64,000 nt of DNA, from NCBI GenBank assembly GCA_046350055.1, contig JAXMBC010000001.1, positions 5,642,001-5,706,000 on the forward strand. The letters run 5' to 3'. This DNA comes from JAEUIE01 sp046350055. Its GTDB lineage: Bacteria > Planctomycetota > Planctomycetia > Gemmatales > HRBIN36. The notes beneath the pieces were generated by a model that searched no databases, was not told where the DNA came from, and saw only the letters and a list, made by a program, of their open reading frames with translations. This document shows, piece by piece, positions 16,801 through 25,165 of this stretch. Positions within the stretch are counted from its first letter, which is position 1. Every line of letters begins with the position of its first letter. Both the position numbers and the translations under genes were made by a program.

Positions 16801-17330
16801 TGTTGCTGGCAGGTCTGGTCAAAAAGAACTCCATCGTGCTTGTTGACTTTGCCAATCAGGTCCGTCGACAGGACCTGGTAGAGGATGAGGATGGTGCAGG
16901 CTTCGAGACAAATACCAGCCATCTACCGGGCAGACTGAAGGACGACAGCTTGATGCCGCAAGCGAGTGGGGTACATCTCCGCTCACCCCAGGAAGGCGAT
17001 AAACTGGGAATAGCGAATACTGCTCCGCGCCAGAACGACGAAGTGAACCTTGGCAAAGACTTCAAAATGTCTGCCACTGAAGCCATGCAGACCGCTTGCC
17101 CCATGCGACTGCGGCCTATTCTGATGACCTCGTTGGCTACCATCGCCGGTGCGGTGCCCATGGCCTATGGCTGGGGAGCTGGCATTGAAACACGTGCACC
17201 ACTGGCACGAGCCATCATTGGAGGCATCATACTCTCTACCGCTGTCACACTCTTTTATGTGCCAGTACTCTATGTGCAACTCGATCAGCTAGGCAACTGG
17301 TTCCGCAAGCAGTGGCAGAGCGAGGAGTAA
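13851..17330 (+). CDS. RND-family efflux permease (HAE-1/AcrB type)
   Basis: An 1,159-residue inner-membrane proton-driven efflux permease. The N-terminus MSLSDLSIRNPVFAVML fits the family, as do the repeated porter domains and two sets of membrane segments. SVGVVVDDAILVLENIYR carries the paired Asp of TM4, as in multidrug (HAE-1) rather than heavy-metal members. It is longer than usual because of a hydrophilic insert of roughly 65 residues (about 1005-1070) between NQVRRQ and the conserved RLRPILMTSLATIAGAVP segment. No periplasmic adaptor or outer-membrane channel gene is next to it. A CDF transporter gene follows, with its ribosome binding site inside the last codons of this gene. Confidence 0.92.
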   Translation: MSLSDLSIRNPVFAVMLSAALVVFGWLGYQGLGISQFPEIDFPVVNITTYWEGASPESMDLDVTEIVEDAVFGVEAVDYVQSASSEGVSQVTVNFRLGRDVDVALKDVQNAVGAAMMRLPSDIDPPVISKVNFNRFPVIWLTVHGPRSTQEINRLVQDELKQHIESIKGCGGVFFGGMRRRSMRVWLDAPKLHAYNLDAVDVVQAMRREHVEKPAGAVESTRREMQVRVLGEARESKDFAQLPIASTMTGQQIKLGDIAVIEDGLEDRRSLARFNREPCVGVGVLRATGANVVEVCDEVKRKIPELRRKLPDDLSLSISTDFSLFIKDDIAEVKETLLVGVVLTAVVTYCFLGSFGTTLNVCLSIPISLIGTFMVIRYLGFTVNFMTLLGLSLSVGVVVDDAILVLENIYRLRELQRRATNRNEELAQRYRAAWLGAREIAFAATAATFSIAAIFIPVAFLEGAIGAFFYQFAITVTVAVLLSLLTSLTITPMLCSRFLAVRHLGRHQPTLSPGIKSKLVFPLKWLYWFMDRWVMEPLLIRPIDWFMNLLTSIYSWLIKWSLRLKWLVTLISLMIAGSAALFVFGIDIPVPAPLSSWTGQERFTMKPIGMELVPSEDQSRFVCTVICPVGSSIDYVDEMLQKAESILIGVRDPQGREVMATIFAAISIRPGQLISEGTIFCRLMPKNMRGMSQMEVINEVRKKLTGIPGMKVIVLDLSTQGFAATRGYPVNFAVQGPDWQKVIRYAERIKERMLDTTLINDVNTDYRPGMPELHIEPLRTKAEELGIPMQRLGFTINTAIGGLRAGRFTDAEHRYDVRVRFLETQRASPDQLTGVMVKSQSGQLVPLQDLVTTKTVSTLPVINRYNRRRKIELSANMAPGVSQGEALARCKEIAEEVRQELELPSSYFIVPLGNAQVMQTTMRSLWWALVLGFVVAYMILGVQFNSFVHPFTVLMAVPFGVTGAVGTLYYCGDTLNLMSMIGLVLLAGLVKKNSIVLVDFANQVRRQDLVEDEDGAGFETNTSHLPGRLKDDSLMPQASGVHLRSPQEGDKLGIANTAPRQNDEVNLGKDFKMSATEAMQTACPMRLRPILMTSLATIAGAVPMAYGWGAGIETRAPLARAIIGGIILSTAVTLFYVPVLYVQLDQLGNWFRKQWQSEE

Positions 17331-17336
17331 TGTTTG

Positions 17337-18287
17337 ATGCCGGAGCCTCGCACGCAGCCACCACGCTGGCCCATACTGTTATCCATTCTGGCTGCTGTTC
17401 TAACGATGGGATTGAAGTTTGCAGCCTATTATGTCTCTGACTCGGTCGGATTGCTATCTGATGCACTGGAATCGGTCATTAACCTCGTCGCCAGTGTGCT
17501 AGCCTTCCTGGCGTTGTGGTACGCAGCCCGCCCGCCCGACGCCGAGCACACCTATGGACATGAGAAAATTGCATACTTTTCCAGCGGCATCGAAGGGCTG
17601 CTTATCTTCCTGGCTGCCGGGGTGATTGCCTGGGAAGCGATCCATCACCTCATGCGTCCGAAGCCTTTGCAGCAGCTGGACATCGGGCTGATCTGCAGCA
17701 TTGTTGCTTCTTCCATCAATTTCATCGTCGCCTGGCTTCTGCTGCGCGAAGGTCGACGACATCGGTCAATCGTACTTGAGGCGGATGGTCATCATCTGAT
17801 GACAGATGTATGGACGTCCGTGGCGGTGGTGGTGGCTCTTACACTCGTGGCAATTACAGGCTGGGAGTGGCTGGATCCCATCATTGCCATTTTGATGGCA
17901 CTGCACATCCTGGCTACAGGATTTATCCTGATGAGGCGATCCTTCGACGGGCTGATGGATCGGGCCTGGCCGACTGTTGAACTGGAGAAACTCCGACACT
18001 TTCTGCATGAAAAGCTGCAGCCCGGGATGGACTTTCATGCCTTGCGCACGAGGACGGCAGGGACACGACGACTCATTGAGTTTCACCTGCTGGTACCCGG
18101 GCTCATGACCCTGCACGATGCCCATGCGTTTGCCCACGCACTGGAAGATGCACTGATTGCAGAGGATAATCAGCGGGACGTGACGATCCACCTGGAACCA
18201 ATCGAAGCAGAGGAATCATGGGGCGACCATGAACTGCGGTTCGAGAAAGAAGTCAGAAACATAAAGCCAGAGGGAAGCAAGGAGTAG
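17337..18287 (+). CDS. Cation diffusion facilitator (CDF) family transporter
   Basis: A 316-residue transporter that exchanges divalent metal ions (Zn2+, Fe2+ and similar) for protons. Six membrane segments precede a cytoplasmic C-terminal domain ending near residue 290. Metal-site patterns are SVGLLSDALESVIN in TM2 and EADGHHLMTDVWTS (HxxxD) in TM5. The loop PPDAEHTYGHEKI is the usual TM2-3 histidine loop. ATG 17337 is used with GAGGAG 9 bases upstream inside the end of the RND gene. The two transporters are therefore one transcript, though the RND partner carries the multidrug-type Asp pair, so joint metal efflux is only a possibility. Confidence 0.9.
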   Translation: MPEPRTQPPRWPILLSILAAVLTMGLKFAAYYVSDSVGLLSDALESVINLVASVLAFLALWYAARPPDAEHTYGHEKIAYFSSGIEGLLIFLAAGVIAWEAIHHLMRPKPLQQLDIGLICSIVASSINFIVAWLLLREGRRHRSIVLEADGHHLMTDVWTSVAVVVALTLVAITGWEWLDPIIAILMALHILATGFILMRRSFDGLMDRAWPTVELEKLRHFLHEKLQPGMDFHALRTRTAGTRRLIEFHLLVPGLMTLHDAHAFAHALEDALIAEDNQRDVTIHLEPIEAEESWGDHELRFEKEVRNIKPEGSKE

Positions 18288-18294
18288 TCTCCTG

Positions 18295-19218
18295 CTACTG
18301 CGGTGTTGTACAACCATGCTGATCAGCAGTGATAGCAGAACTTGAAATGAACTTGCTTAGCTCGCTCTCGAGGTGATGATAGGCTTGCAGCAATCGCTCG
18401 CGAAGTGGTTGAGCCTGGTCGTAGAGATTTTTCTGATGCTGGATATATTCCTCTCGGCCAGCCTTGGTTTCGATGGCAATGGGCGGAAATCCCATTGAAA
18501 CAAGGTCGTAGGGGCTGGCACGCATGTCGATTTCCCTTGCTGAACGAGCGAGGGCAAATGCATCAGCCATCAGTTCACTGCTGATATAGGGAGCTATGTG
18601 GTAGCACCATTTGTAGAGATCCATCGTCGCGTGGATGCAGCCGGGCTGATCATGATCAAGCATGCTCAGACGGGTCAACTGGTGCTTATTGCGGGGCGTA
18701 GCAGCTGGGGTGAAAAAGCGGAAGGCATCAAAATGTGTACAGCACAACAGCTGGCTCTCAACGAATTGTGCCAGTTCAGCAGGCTTGAGGCGTAATGGCA
18801 CCCGGTTGTGGCGGACTTCCTCGCTGCGATACACCATGGCCCATTCATGTAAACCAAAGCAATGGTAAACGGGAGACCGTTCCAGACTGGATTGCAGCAG
18901 ACGAATCACCCGGCGAACCACAGGCAGGCGGTGCAACGGGAATTTCTCAGGACTGAGGACAGCCCGGGTATCGTGGAATGAATAGCGATCAGCCCAATCG
19001 AGGTTGTCAGGGCTGGCCTCTTCCAGGACTACCTGAAAGCCAGGAGTATACCGCAACAGATGTGCAGGCCGGAAGTTGTAGTACTCAAACAGGAAATCGT
19101 AAACGGGATGCTTCTCGCCGCGCAGACTCCTTTCAATGCGGTCCTGTGTCCAGGGTCGAACCCGTTCCTGATGACGAGCCTTCGCTGCCTGCCAGGTGTT
19201 GTATGGAAGGACAGTCAC
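18295..19218 (-). CDS. Conserved protein of a family often labelled 3-methyladenine DNA glycosylase
   Basis: About 307 residues from a GTG at 19218 (VTVLPYNTWQAAKARHQERV). From memory, actinobacterial homologues annotated as putative 3-methyladenine DNA glycosylase begin in this way and share GEKHPVYDFLFEYYNFRPAHLLRYTPG and the LHEWAMVY segment. That enzyme label is itself weakly founded, and I see no helix-hairpin-helix or AAG motif, so the function should be treated as unknown. The frame stays open to an ATG at 19287, which would overlap the divergent gene by 7 bases; the shorter start avoids this. His and Cys residues (HCFGLHEW, LLCCTHFD) are frequent and could bind metal. Confidence 0.55.
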   Translation of the reverse strand: MTVLPYNTWQAAKARHQERVRPWTQDRIERSLRGEKHPVYDFLFEYYNFRPAHLLRYTPGFQVVLEEASPDNLDWADRYSFHDTRAVLSPEKFPLHRLPVVRRVIRLLQSSLERSPVYHCFGLHEWAMVYRSEEVRHNRVPLRLKPAELAQFVESQLLCCTHFDAFRFFTPAATPRNKHQLTRLSMLDHDQPGCIHATMDLYKWCYHIAPYISSELMADAFALARSAREIDMRASPYDLVSMGFPPIAIETKAGREEYIQHQKNLYDQAQPLRERLLQAYHHLESELSKFISSSAITADQHGCTTPQ

Positions 19219-19280
19219 TTTCCCGTTTCCCCATGCCGTTGCAGGAGCTATGCTACGGGGTAACCACGCAGGATCGATAC

Positions 19281-21473
19281 ATGGCAACGACGGTCATCGC
19301 AACCCAGTGCCCCCATTGTCAAAAGGCAATCAAGCTCCCGGGCGAGTATGCGGGAAAGAATGTTCGCTGCAAGGCATGCAGCGAGGTGTTTACGGTCAAC
19401 GCTGACAAGAGCCCTGCAGTTCCAGCTGCCAAGCCGATTCCCAAATCCATGGGTCCGGCAAAACCTGTCGCAGTTCCACCCAAACAGGCAACTGATACCA
19501 AGCCTGAAAAACCGTTGAAGCGTGAGAAGCAGGTCGAGACTGTCGCGAAAGTGGACTCGCCTTCGTATGTGCAGAAGATGGCCCGCCAGCAGCGAAGCAG
19601 TTCAATCCTCTTTCTTGTTATTGCCTTGCTGGCACTGGGCGTGATTGGGGCCGGTGCGTTTGTTTTTAAGGACAAACTGCTGGCTATGCTGGAAGGACAT
19701 TCCACTCCCCATCAACCCACCTCGCCAAAAGGTGAAATCGGTCTCCTCACCAAGGGCGAGGTCATTGACAATACCAAAGGCGATTTGACCAGCCTGCCTG
19801 ATCCGATGGATCAAGAGAAGCAGCGAAAACGCAAACTCAGTCGTATACCCGAAGGTTACCCCGGACGGGCTCTGCTCATCGGTATTCGCAACTATCTTTA
19901 CCTCAATCCCATCAATCCTGGCTACCGAGTCGAGCGTTCCTTTCTGGGTGATCCGCTCGGGCTCATCAGCCTGCGGCGGGTGCTGCTCACGGAACTATCC
20001 TTTAACCGCGACCAAGTCGTTGCGCTCAGCGATGTGGACGACTTGAAGCCTGCCACACCGACAAAAGCCAACATCGAAGCGACCGTGCAGGAGTTCCTGA
20101 AAGACAGTCGAGCCAGCGATCGCGTTGTGTTGACTCTGGCCATGCATGCCACCCATCTTGCAGGCAAAACCTACCTCATTCCGATTGAAGGAGAACTGCC
20201 TGCCGAAGGTGCCAAGGCAGATGCGGAACGTGACGCCAGACTTGCCCAGGGGATGATCCCGCTCAGTTGGCTTTACGAAAGGCTGGCTGCCTGCCCGGCC
20301 CGGCAGAAATTACTCATCCTCGACATCGCCCAGAGCGACCCGGAAGCTGGCAACATTCGCACTAATCCCGGTCCGCTCACCGAGGCAATGTACGAAGAGA
20401 TCAAGAAGACCCCTGCGGGTACGCAGGTCTGGCTGCCGTGTCAGCCGAAGCAATATTCTGTTGGCCTTATCAGTGCCAACAAAAGTGGCTCAACATTCAT
20501 GGACTGGCTATGCCAGTTGAGCACCTTCAGCGTTGAGAAGAACTGGAAGCTCGTCAAAGACAACCCGTTGCTGAAGGCTGGAACGCTTCCACTGGTGCTG
20601 CTGGCCAAAGAAGTGGAAAAGGAAGTGTCTGCAGAGATCAAAGACAAGGGCTACGTGCAAATGCCTGTGCTATTGGGCGAGGAAGGCAAGTTCAGCGGAG
20701 AAGAAGCAACCACCCCAGCCCCTCCCGTGAAGCTTGTACTGAAAACGCCATCCGAAGCTCCGTTACCAGCTACTGAACTGGAAATGGTGATGAAGGAGCT
20801 GAACCTCAACAATGATGCCTATCGCCGCTTGAACCCGGCCAGTTTTCCACCCCTCTCCGCCAGCAAGTTCAGCGAATACAAGGCTGACTATGCCACGGCG
20901 AAGGAACTGGAGGACAAGCTGAACGACAAACCGCTGCGAATGATGACATTGCGAGCCATCAAGGTACTGGATCGTTCACTGACAACTTTCCGCATGCGCT
21001 TCGCCCATGAAAGTGATGAACAGGCTTTCAAACGTAAGATTGAAAAGGACCAGGAGAACCCCGCATACGTGACTGCAGAATTGGGTGACCTGCTCGAAGA
21101 AATGAAGAAGCTGGAAGAAAAGCGTGATGAGGAACCGAGCAAACGCTGGCAGGCCCAATTTGATTACACACAGGCCCGGGTTCTGGCTCAACTGGCCCAC
21201 GTGCAGGAATACAGCTTCGTGCTGGGCAACAAACTACGCAAAGACACCCCGTCGCTCAAAGATACCAAGAACCACAATGGATGGATCATCATTCCTCAAA
21301 AGAAGCTGGAACAAAAGGAAACGCGTGGCTTTGACAGTGAAAGGCAGAAGCTACTCACCAAGATCATCAAGGAACATGCCGGCACTCCCTGGGAAATACT
21401 TGCTCGTCGAGAACAGGCTACCATCCTGGGCCTGACGCTGCAGGAGACCTATTTGGAAGAATACAAAAAATAG
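19281..21473 (+). CDS. Zinc-ribbon, membrane-anchored caspase-like protein with missing catalytic Cys
   Basis: A 730-residue protein. Residues 8-34 form an MJ0042-type zinc ribbon (CPHC...CKAC, Cys10/13/30/33), followed by a Pro/Lys linker, one membrane segment at about 108-129, and a peptidase C14 (caspase) fold from about 194. The fold is recognisable from GRALLIGIRNY, DRVVLTLAMHA and QKLLILDIAQSD. The usual SGHG is AMHA (His289 kept), and the usual DxCxSG reads DIAQSD, so the catalytic Cys position is Ala350. It is therefore probably not a protease. The last 250 residues are helical and charged with coiled-coil character (LLEEMKKLEEKRDEEPSKRW). ATG 19281 begins the zinc ribbon; the longer frame upstream has no support. 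Confidence 0.8.
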   Translation: MATTVIATQCPHCQKAIKLPGEYAGKNVRCKACSEVFTVNADKSPAVPAAKPIPKSMGPAKPVAVPPKQATDTKPEKPLKREKQVETVAKVDSPSYVQKMARQQRSSSILFLVIALLALGVIGAGAFVFKDKLLAMLEGHSTPHQPTSPKGEIGLLTKGEVIDNTKGDLTSLPDPMDQEKQRKRKLSRIPEGYPGRALLIGIRNYLYLNPINPGYRVERSFLGDPLGLISLRRVLLTELSFNRDQVVALSDVDDLKPATPTKANIEATVQEFLKDSRASDRVVLTLAMHATHLAGKTYLIPIEGELPAEGAKADAERDARLAQGMIPLSWLYERLAACPARQKLLILDIAQSDPEAGNIRTNPGPLTEAMYEEIKKTPAGTQVWLPCQPKQYSVGLISANKSGSTFMDWLCQLSTFSVEKNWKLVKDNPLLKAGTLPLVLLAKEVEKEVSAEIKDKGYVQMPVLLGEEGKFSGEEATTPAPPVKLVLKTPSEAPLPATELEMVMKELNLNNDAYRRLNPASFPPLSASKFSEYKADYATAKELEDKLNDKPLRMMTLRAIKVLDRSLTTFRMRFAHESDEQAFKRKIEKDQENPAYVTAELGDLLEEMKKLEEKRDEEPSKRWQAQFDYTQARVLAQLAHVQEYSFVLGNKLRKDTPSLKDTKNHNGWIIIPQKKLEQKETRGFDSERQKLLTKIIKEHAGTPWEILARREQATILGLTLQETYLEEYKK

Positions 21474-21507
21474 CAATACAACAACTTCATCTATCCTGGA
21501 GTCTCCG

Positions 21508-22035
21508 ATGGCTGAGCGTCCTGAGAACCCTGCTGGACCGTATATAGCGAATCCCAAGCCGACTGAACTGGAGCGTGGAGCCATGATCTCCACACTGAAG
21601 CATTTTCCTGCGAGGCTGCGAGCAGCGGTCGAAGGGCTGACTCCCGACCAGCTCAAACTCAAGTATCGTAACTGGACCATACAGCAGATCGTTCACCACC
21701 TGGCTGACAGCCACATCAATGCGTATGTCCGCTTCAAGCTGACACTGACAGAAACGCAGCCAACTATCAAGCCGTACGATGAAACGCGATGGTCCGCTCT
21801 ACAGGAACCGCAGACAACTGACATCCAGGTATCGCTGCAACTGCTCGATGCCCTGCATCACCGCTGGATCCGTGTACTGGAGAACCTGCATGAGCAGGAT
21901 TTCCTGCATACCTACTTCCATCCCGAATATAAGACTGTCGTATCACTCGGCGAAGCTCTTGGCGTTTACGCCTGGCACTGCAAACATCACCTGGCGCAAA
22001 TTGAACTGGTACGCAAGGAGATGGTGAAGAACTGA
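21508..22035 (+). CDS. DinB/YfiT-family metal-dependent protein
   Basis: A 175-residue four-helix-bundle protein of the DinB superfamily, closest in pattern to YfiT/BstA (bacillithiol-S-transferase-like, formerly called metal-dependent hydrolase). The metal-binding His triad is visible in IVHHLADSH and in the late WHCKHHLAQI motif. The N-terminus ERGAMISTLKHFPARLRAAVEGLTPDQL is typical of the group. GGAG lies 8 bases before ATG 21508. It starts 34 bases after the caspase-like gene and could be co-transcribed. The thiol or other substrate cannot be read from the sequence. Confidence 0.85.
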   Translation: MAERPENPAGPYIANPKPTELERGAMISTLKHFPARLRAAVEGLTPDQLKLKYRNWTIQQIVHHLADSHINAYVRFKLTLTETQPTIKPYDETRWSALQEPQTTDIQVSLQLLDALHHRWIRVLENLHEQDFLHTYFHPEYKTVVSLGEALGVYAWHCKHHLAQIELVRKEMVKN

Positions 22036-22050
22036 GCGAATAGTGACTCG

Positions 22051-23775
22051 TCATTCCTTCTGATACACCACCTTGCCGGCAACCACGGTGAGCTTCACTG
22101 TCGCTTTGCCAATCTCGTCGCGCTGCTGGGGATCGAGTATGTCGCGATCAAGCAGCACAACATCGCCATCCATGCCAACTGCCAGCGTGCCACGCTGCTT
22201 CTCGGCAAACATGGCATACGCAGCCCCCGCGGTATAGGCATGCAGTGCTTCTTCCACGGAGATCTTTTGAGCAGGAAACCAGCCGTTGGGGTATTTGCCA
22301 TCCAGGGGCCGACGATTTACAGCTGCATCAATCCCCACCATCGGGTTCAGCGGGGCGACTGCCCAGTCGGATCCGAAGGAAAGCACCGCTCCGTTATCAA
22401 GCAGACTGCGATAGGCGTATGAACTGGAGCATCGCTCCGTGCCCAGCCGCCCTTCCGCCCAGCGGCCATCATCCACCACGTGATACGGCTGCATGGAAGC
22501 AAGGACCCCGGCCTGGGCAAAGCGAGAGTAATCTTCGCGACGAAGATGCTGTGCATGTTCAATGCGGAAGCGGCGGTCGCGCTGGCCGTTCTTCCCAGCA
22601 ACTTCGCTGAAAATATCAAGCAGCCTGGCGTTAGCTTCATCGCCAATGGCATGAACGACAACTTGCAGGCCCGCCTTATCGGCAGCCAGGGCCTGCTGCA
22701 ACATCACTTGCGGCGGGGTGACCCAGACACCGGTTTTACCCTGTTCGTGAACGTAGGAATCAAACATCTTGGCCGTGCTGGAGCCGAGTGAACCATCCAT
22801 AAAACCTTTGACGCCGCCAAGTTGCGCCAGTCCCGTGCCTTTTCCTTCACGGGCAATCAGGCTGGCCAGTTCAGCCGACTCGCGGATTGGCCAGAATAGT
22901 CTGATACGCAATGTCAGCTCACCTCGCGCATCCAGACTCTGGTAGTGCTTCCAGAGTTTGTCACGAACACTGCGACCAGAGCCATCCATATCGTCAACAC
23001 TGGTAACGCCCACGCTACGGGCCTCGTCCATAGCCCGGCGGACACCTTCGACGATGGCAGTTTCATCGTGAGCCGGCAGCAAACCCGTCACGAGATTCAT
23101 GGCATTATCACGCAACGCTCCTGTTGGCTCCTGACTATTGGGATGGCGTATGATCTCACCGCCGTTGGGATCTTTGCTCGCTGCAGTGATCCCGGCCAGT
23201 TTCATGGCATGGGTATTGGCAAGAGCCATGTGGCCATCGTAGCGGCGGAGGAAGACCGGACGTTCTGCTGAGACATACTTGTCGATCATAGCTGCAGTAG
23301 GCAGAACACCGGCGAATGTGCGGTCGTGGTCCCAGTTGCCTCCGAGGAGCCAGCGGCCCTTGGGTAACTTCTGATCATATTCTCGCAGCCTGGCTCCAAA
23401 CTCTGCTTCATTCGCACACAGCTTCAAATCCACCTGGCTGAGGAACACACCTGCAGGCATGAAGTGGACGTGGCTATCATGGAAGCCAGGAACCAGACGC
23501 TGGCCCTGGCCGAAGACATATTTGGTTGAAATGTAGTCTTTCATGATGCTGGCATCATCGCCGATTGCGACGATTTTTCCCTTGTTGATGGCAATCGCAG
23601 TAGCTTTGTGGTTCAAGGATTTGTCTTTTCCAGGCCAGATCCTGGCATCACGAATGATGAGGTCAACCTCTTCGGCGTCTTGTACGGGTGCGGGTAAGAC
23701 TCGTGCCGCGCCACCTGCAACTCCAACGAGGACGATGCAACAGAGAAGACTAACGATTACCCAACTGCTTCGCAT
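22051..23775 (-). CDS. Exported amidohydrolase (YtcJ-like)
   Basis: A 574-residue amidohydrolase with a signal peptide (MRSSWVIVSLLCCIVLVGVAGG). The C-C pair with a short hydrophobic core might allow lipid attachment, but no clean lipobox is seen. The metal-binding motif GFHDSHVHF, late VVVHAIGDEAN, RIEHAQH and FGSDWAVAPLNP are the diagnostic steps of the family acting on N-acyl or cyclic amide bonds. ATG 23775 was chosen because AAGGA is 8 bases upstream and the signal peptide follows; the frame extends to 23883 without support. The start overlaps the end of the upstream acetyltransferase gene by 26 bases, so the two are one operon. Confidence 0.88.
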   Translation of the reverse strand: MRSSWVIVSLLCCIVLVGVAGGAARVLPAPVQDAEEVDLIIRDARIWPGKDKSLNHKATAIAINKGKIVAIGDDASIMKDYISTKYVFGQGQRLVPGFHDSHVHFMPAGVFLSQVDLKLCANEAEFGARLREYDQKLPKGRWLLGGNWDHDRTFAGVLPTAAMIDKYVSAERPVFLRRYDGHMALANTHAMKLAGITAASKDPNGGEIIRHPNSQEPTGALRDNAMNLVTGLLPAHDETAIVEGVRRAMDEARSVGVTSVDDMDGSGRSVRDKLWKHYQSLDARGELTLRIRLFWPIRESAELASLIAREGKGTGLAQLGGVKGFMDGSLGSSTAKMFDSYVHEQGKTGVWVTPPQVMLQQALAADKAGLQVVVHAIGDEANARLLDIFSEVAGKNGQRDRRFRIEHAQHLRREDYSRFAQAGVLASMQPYHVVDDGRWAEGRLGTERCSSSYAYRSLLDNGAVLSFGSDWAVAPLNPMVGIDAAVNRRPLDGKYPNGWFPAQKISVEEALHAYTAGAAYAMFAEKQRGTLAVGMDGDVVLLDRDILDPQQRDEIGKATVKLTVVAGKVVYQKE

Positions 23776-24727
23776 AACTGGTTCCTTCGTCAAGCTTGGA
23801 GAAGCCCATGGCGATAAGCAGTTTGCGGGCTTCATTATTCTCATACGGAATGACGGTCTCGACATTCTGATAAAACTGGTCATTCAAATGCTGCAGTGTC
23901 TGGGCCATGAGGTATTTACCCAACCCCTGACCACGCATCTCGGGCTTGACCATCAGGCCATACAGACCGGCGAGGGGCGGCTGGCTTTTATTGACGAACT
24001 GCGTCATCTCGGCAGCACGTACTTCTGCAACCGGCCGTTCAAGCGCTGTTTCCAGCAATTCAAAGACCATCGTTTCCATGCCACCATGAAGTGCTTCATC
24101 GAGCCAACTGGTCGTCTTTCGCGGGCCGACTCGCAGCTCAAACTTGCGGCGCAACTGGGGAAAGCGAGTATCACTGAAAGGTACTGGCTGGTTCATGGCC
24201 CGGGCGAAAATCTCATAACGCTCGGCTGGTACGTAGCCTTGCCTGGCGATGAAGGCATGGGCTGCTTCCATGGAATGGAGCACGCCAGCGGGGCTGATGC
24301 TACCGAGCATACCCCAGCAATAGGGGAATCGATCCCAGTTGCAGCCGAAGCGGGTATCGGTGGTCCCCTTCTCTGCCAGGTAAGCTTCAGCTTTCCGGAG
24401 TAGGACTGAGGCAATGCCCTGCTTGCGATAGTCAGGGTGAACAAGAAGCAGGGAGATGACACCCTTGGAACGATCCAGCGATCGACCATCACTGGCACCA
24501 CCAAAACCAGCGAGAACTACGCCAATGATCTGCTGGGCTTCAGGTCGCTCACTATCCAATGCCAGAATCATTCCTCTGGGGTCAAACCAGGGCTTGCAGA
24601 ACCATTGAATCTCAAGGAAGAAGGGCTTGATGGATTTGCAGCAGCCCCGCGAAGTGAGTGACGTATTCCACAAGCTAACCAGCCCGGGGTTGTCGTAGTT
24701 GCGGTAATGTCGGTAACTAATGGTCAC
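23750..24727 (-). CDS. Tandem GNAT acetyltransferase
   Basis: A 325-residue protein with two GNAT folds. The first has VISLLLVHPDYRKQGIASVLLRKAE (acetyl-CoA loop RKQGIA, about 90-115). The second has AGLYGLMVKPEMRGQGLGKYLMAQ (RGQGLG, about 250-275) followed by the classic C-terminal pattern ETVIPYENNEARKLLIAMGF. The start is a GTG at 24727 with only a weak ribosome binding site, and no better start lies inside the first domain. The acceptor substrate is unknown. The exported amidohydrolase overlaps its 3' end. Confidence 0.8.
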   Translation of the reverse strand: MTISYRHYRNYDNPGLVSLWNTSLTSRGCCKSIKPFFLEIQWFCKPWFDPRGMILALDSERPEAQQIIGVVLAGFGGASDGRSLDRSKGVISLLLVHPDYRKQGIASVLLRKAEAYLAEKGTTDTRFGCNWDRFPYCWGMLGSISPAGVLHSMEAAHAFIARQGYVPAERYEIFARAMNQPVPFSDTRFPQLRRKFELRVGPRKTTSWLDEALHGGMETMVFELLETALERPVAEVRAAEMTQFVNKSQPPLAGLYGLMVKPEMRGQGLGKYLMAQTLQHLNDQFYQNVETVIPYENNEARKLLIAMGFSKLDEGTSYAKQLGNR

Positions 24728-25165
24728 GCGGGGTCAGTCTCGTCAGGTGATTCTCAGTATAGTGTGGAGGCAAGCACGTTGAACGGTGGCCTAATGAGGA
24801 TAATACAGGAAATAGTGGCTCCATTTAATGTAACAGACGATTTCTAATGCCTGCACCAAGTAGCGCGCCAACTCGCGCGCCCTGTGCGCGCGTGAGTTGG
24901 AGTCATCCTACGCACCCCGTGTGCGCACTGACAATCGAGCCCGGCCGTAGCATGTTCCAACATAGCAGAGTTACTATGCTGCATGAATTGCACCTCGATC
25001 CGCAACTGTCGCACCTCGTGTGCGCGTCTGGTACTGTGCAATGCAGTTCATTGCAAGATAGCAGTGAAGGCTTGTGCCCCATCAGTTATCATACTCCTGT
25101 ACAGTATCGGTGTGGCCAGTGTACAAGTCGCATTCAGTCGTGCTTTTGCCTTGTATGCTATCCCC
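24728..25165. other. Intergenic region before truD, with hairpins
   Basis: These 438 bases separate the divergent GNAT gene and truD. Short frames here have biased, repetitive composition and no ribosome binding sites, so I call no gene. The main content is a set of GC-rich hairpins (separate entry). The truD frame itself is open upstream to 24983, but that stretch does not resemble TruD. Confidence 0.6.
24868..25024. repeat. Three short hairpins with similar five-base loops
   Basis: The stems are GCGCGC-CCTGT-GCGCGC (24875-24891), CGCAC-CCCGT-GTGCG (24911-24925) and CGCAC-CTCGT-GTGCG (25010-25024). The first is extended by CCAACTC/GAGTTGG (24868-24874 and 24894-24900) with a two-base bulge. 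All loops have the form C-Y-Y-G-T. There is no T run, so these are not terminators. Confidence 0.65.

Noticed and set aside
24868..25024. CRISPR array
   Set aside because: Only three irregularly spaced hairpins with differing stems; no direct repeats or spacers.
24983..25165. N-terminal extension of TruD
   Set aside because: The added residues do not resemble the family, and ATG 25166 gives the expected start.
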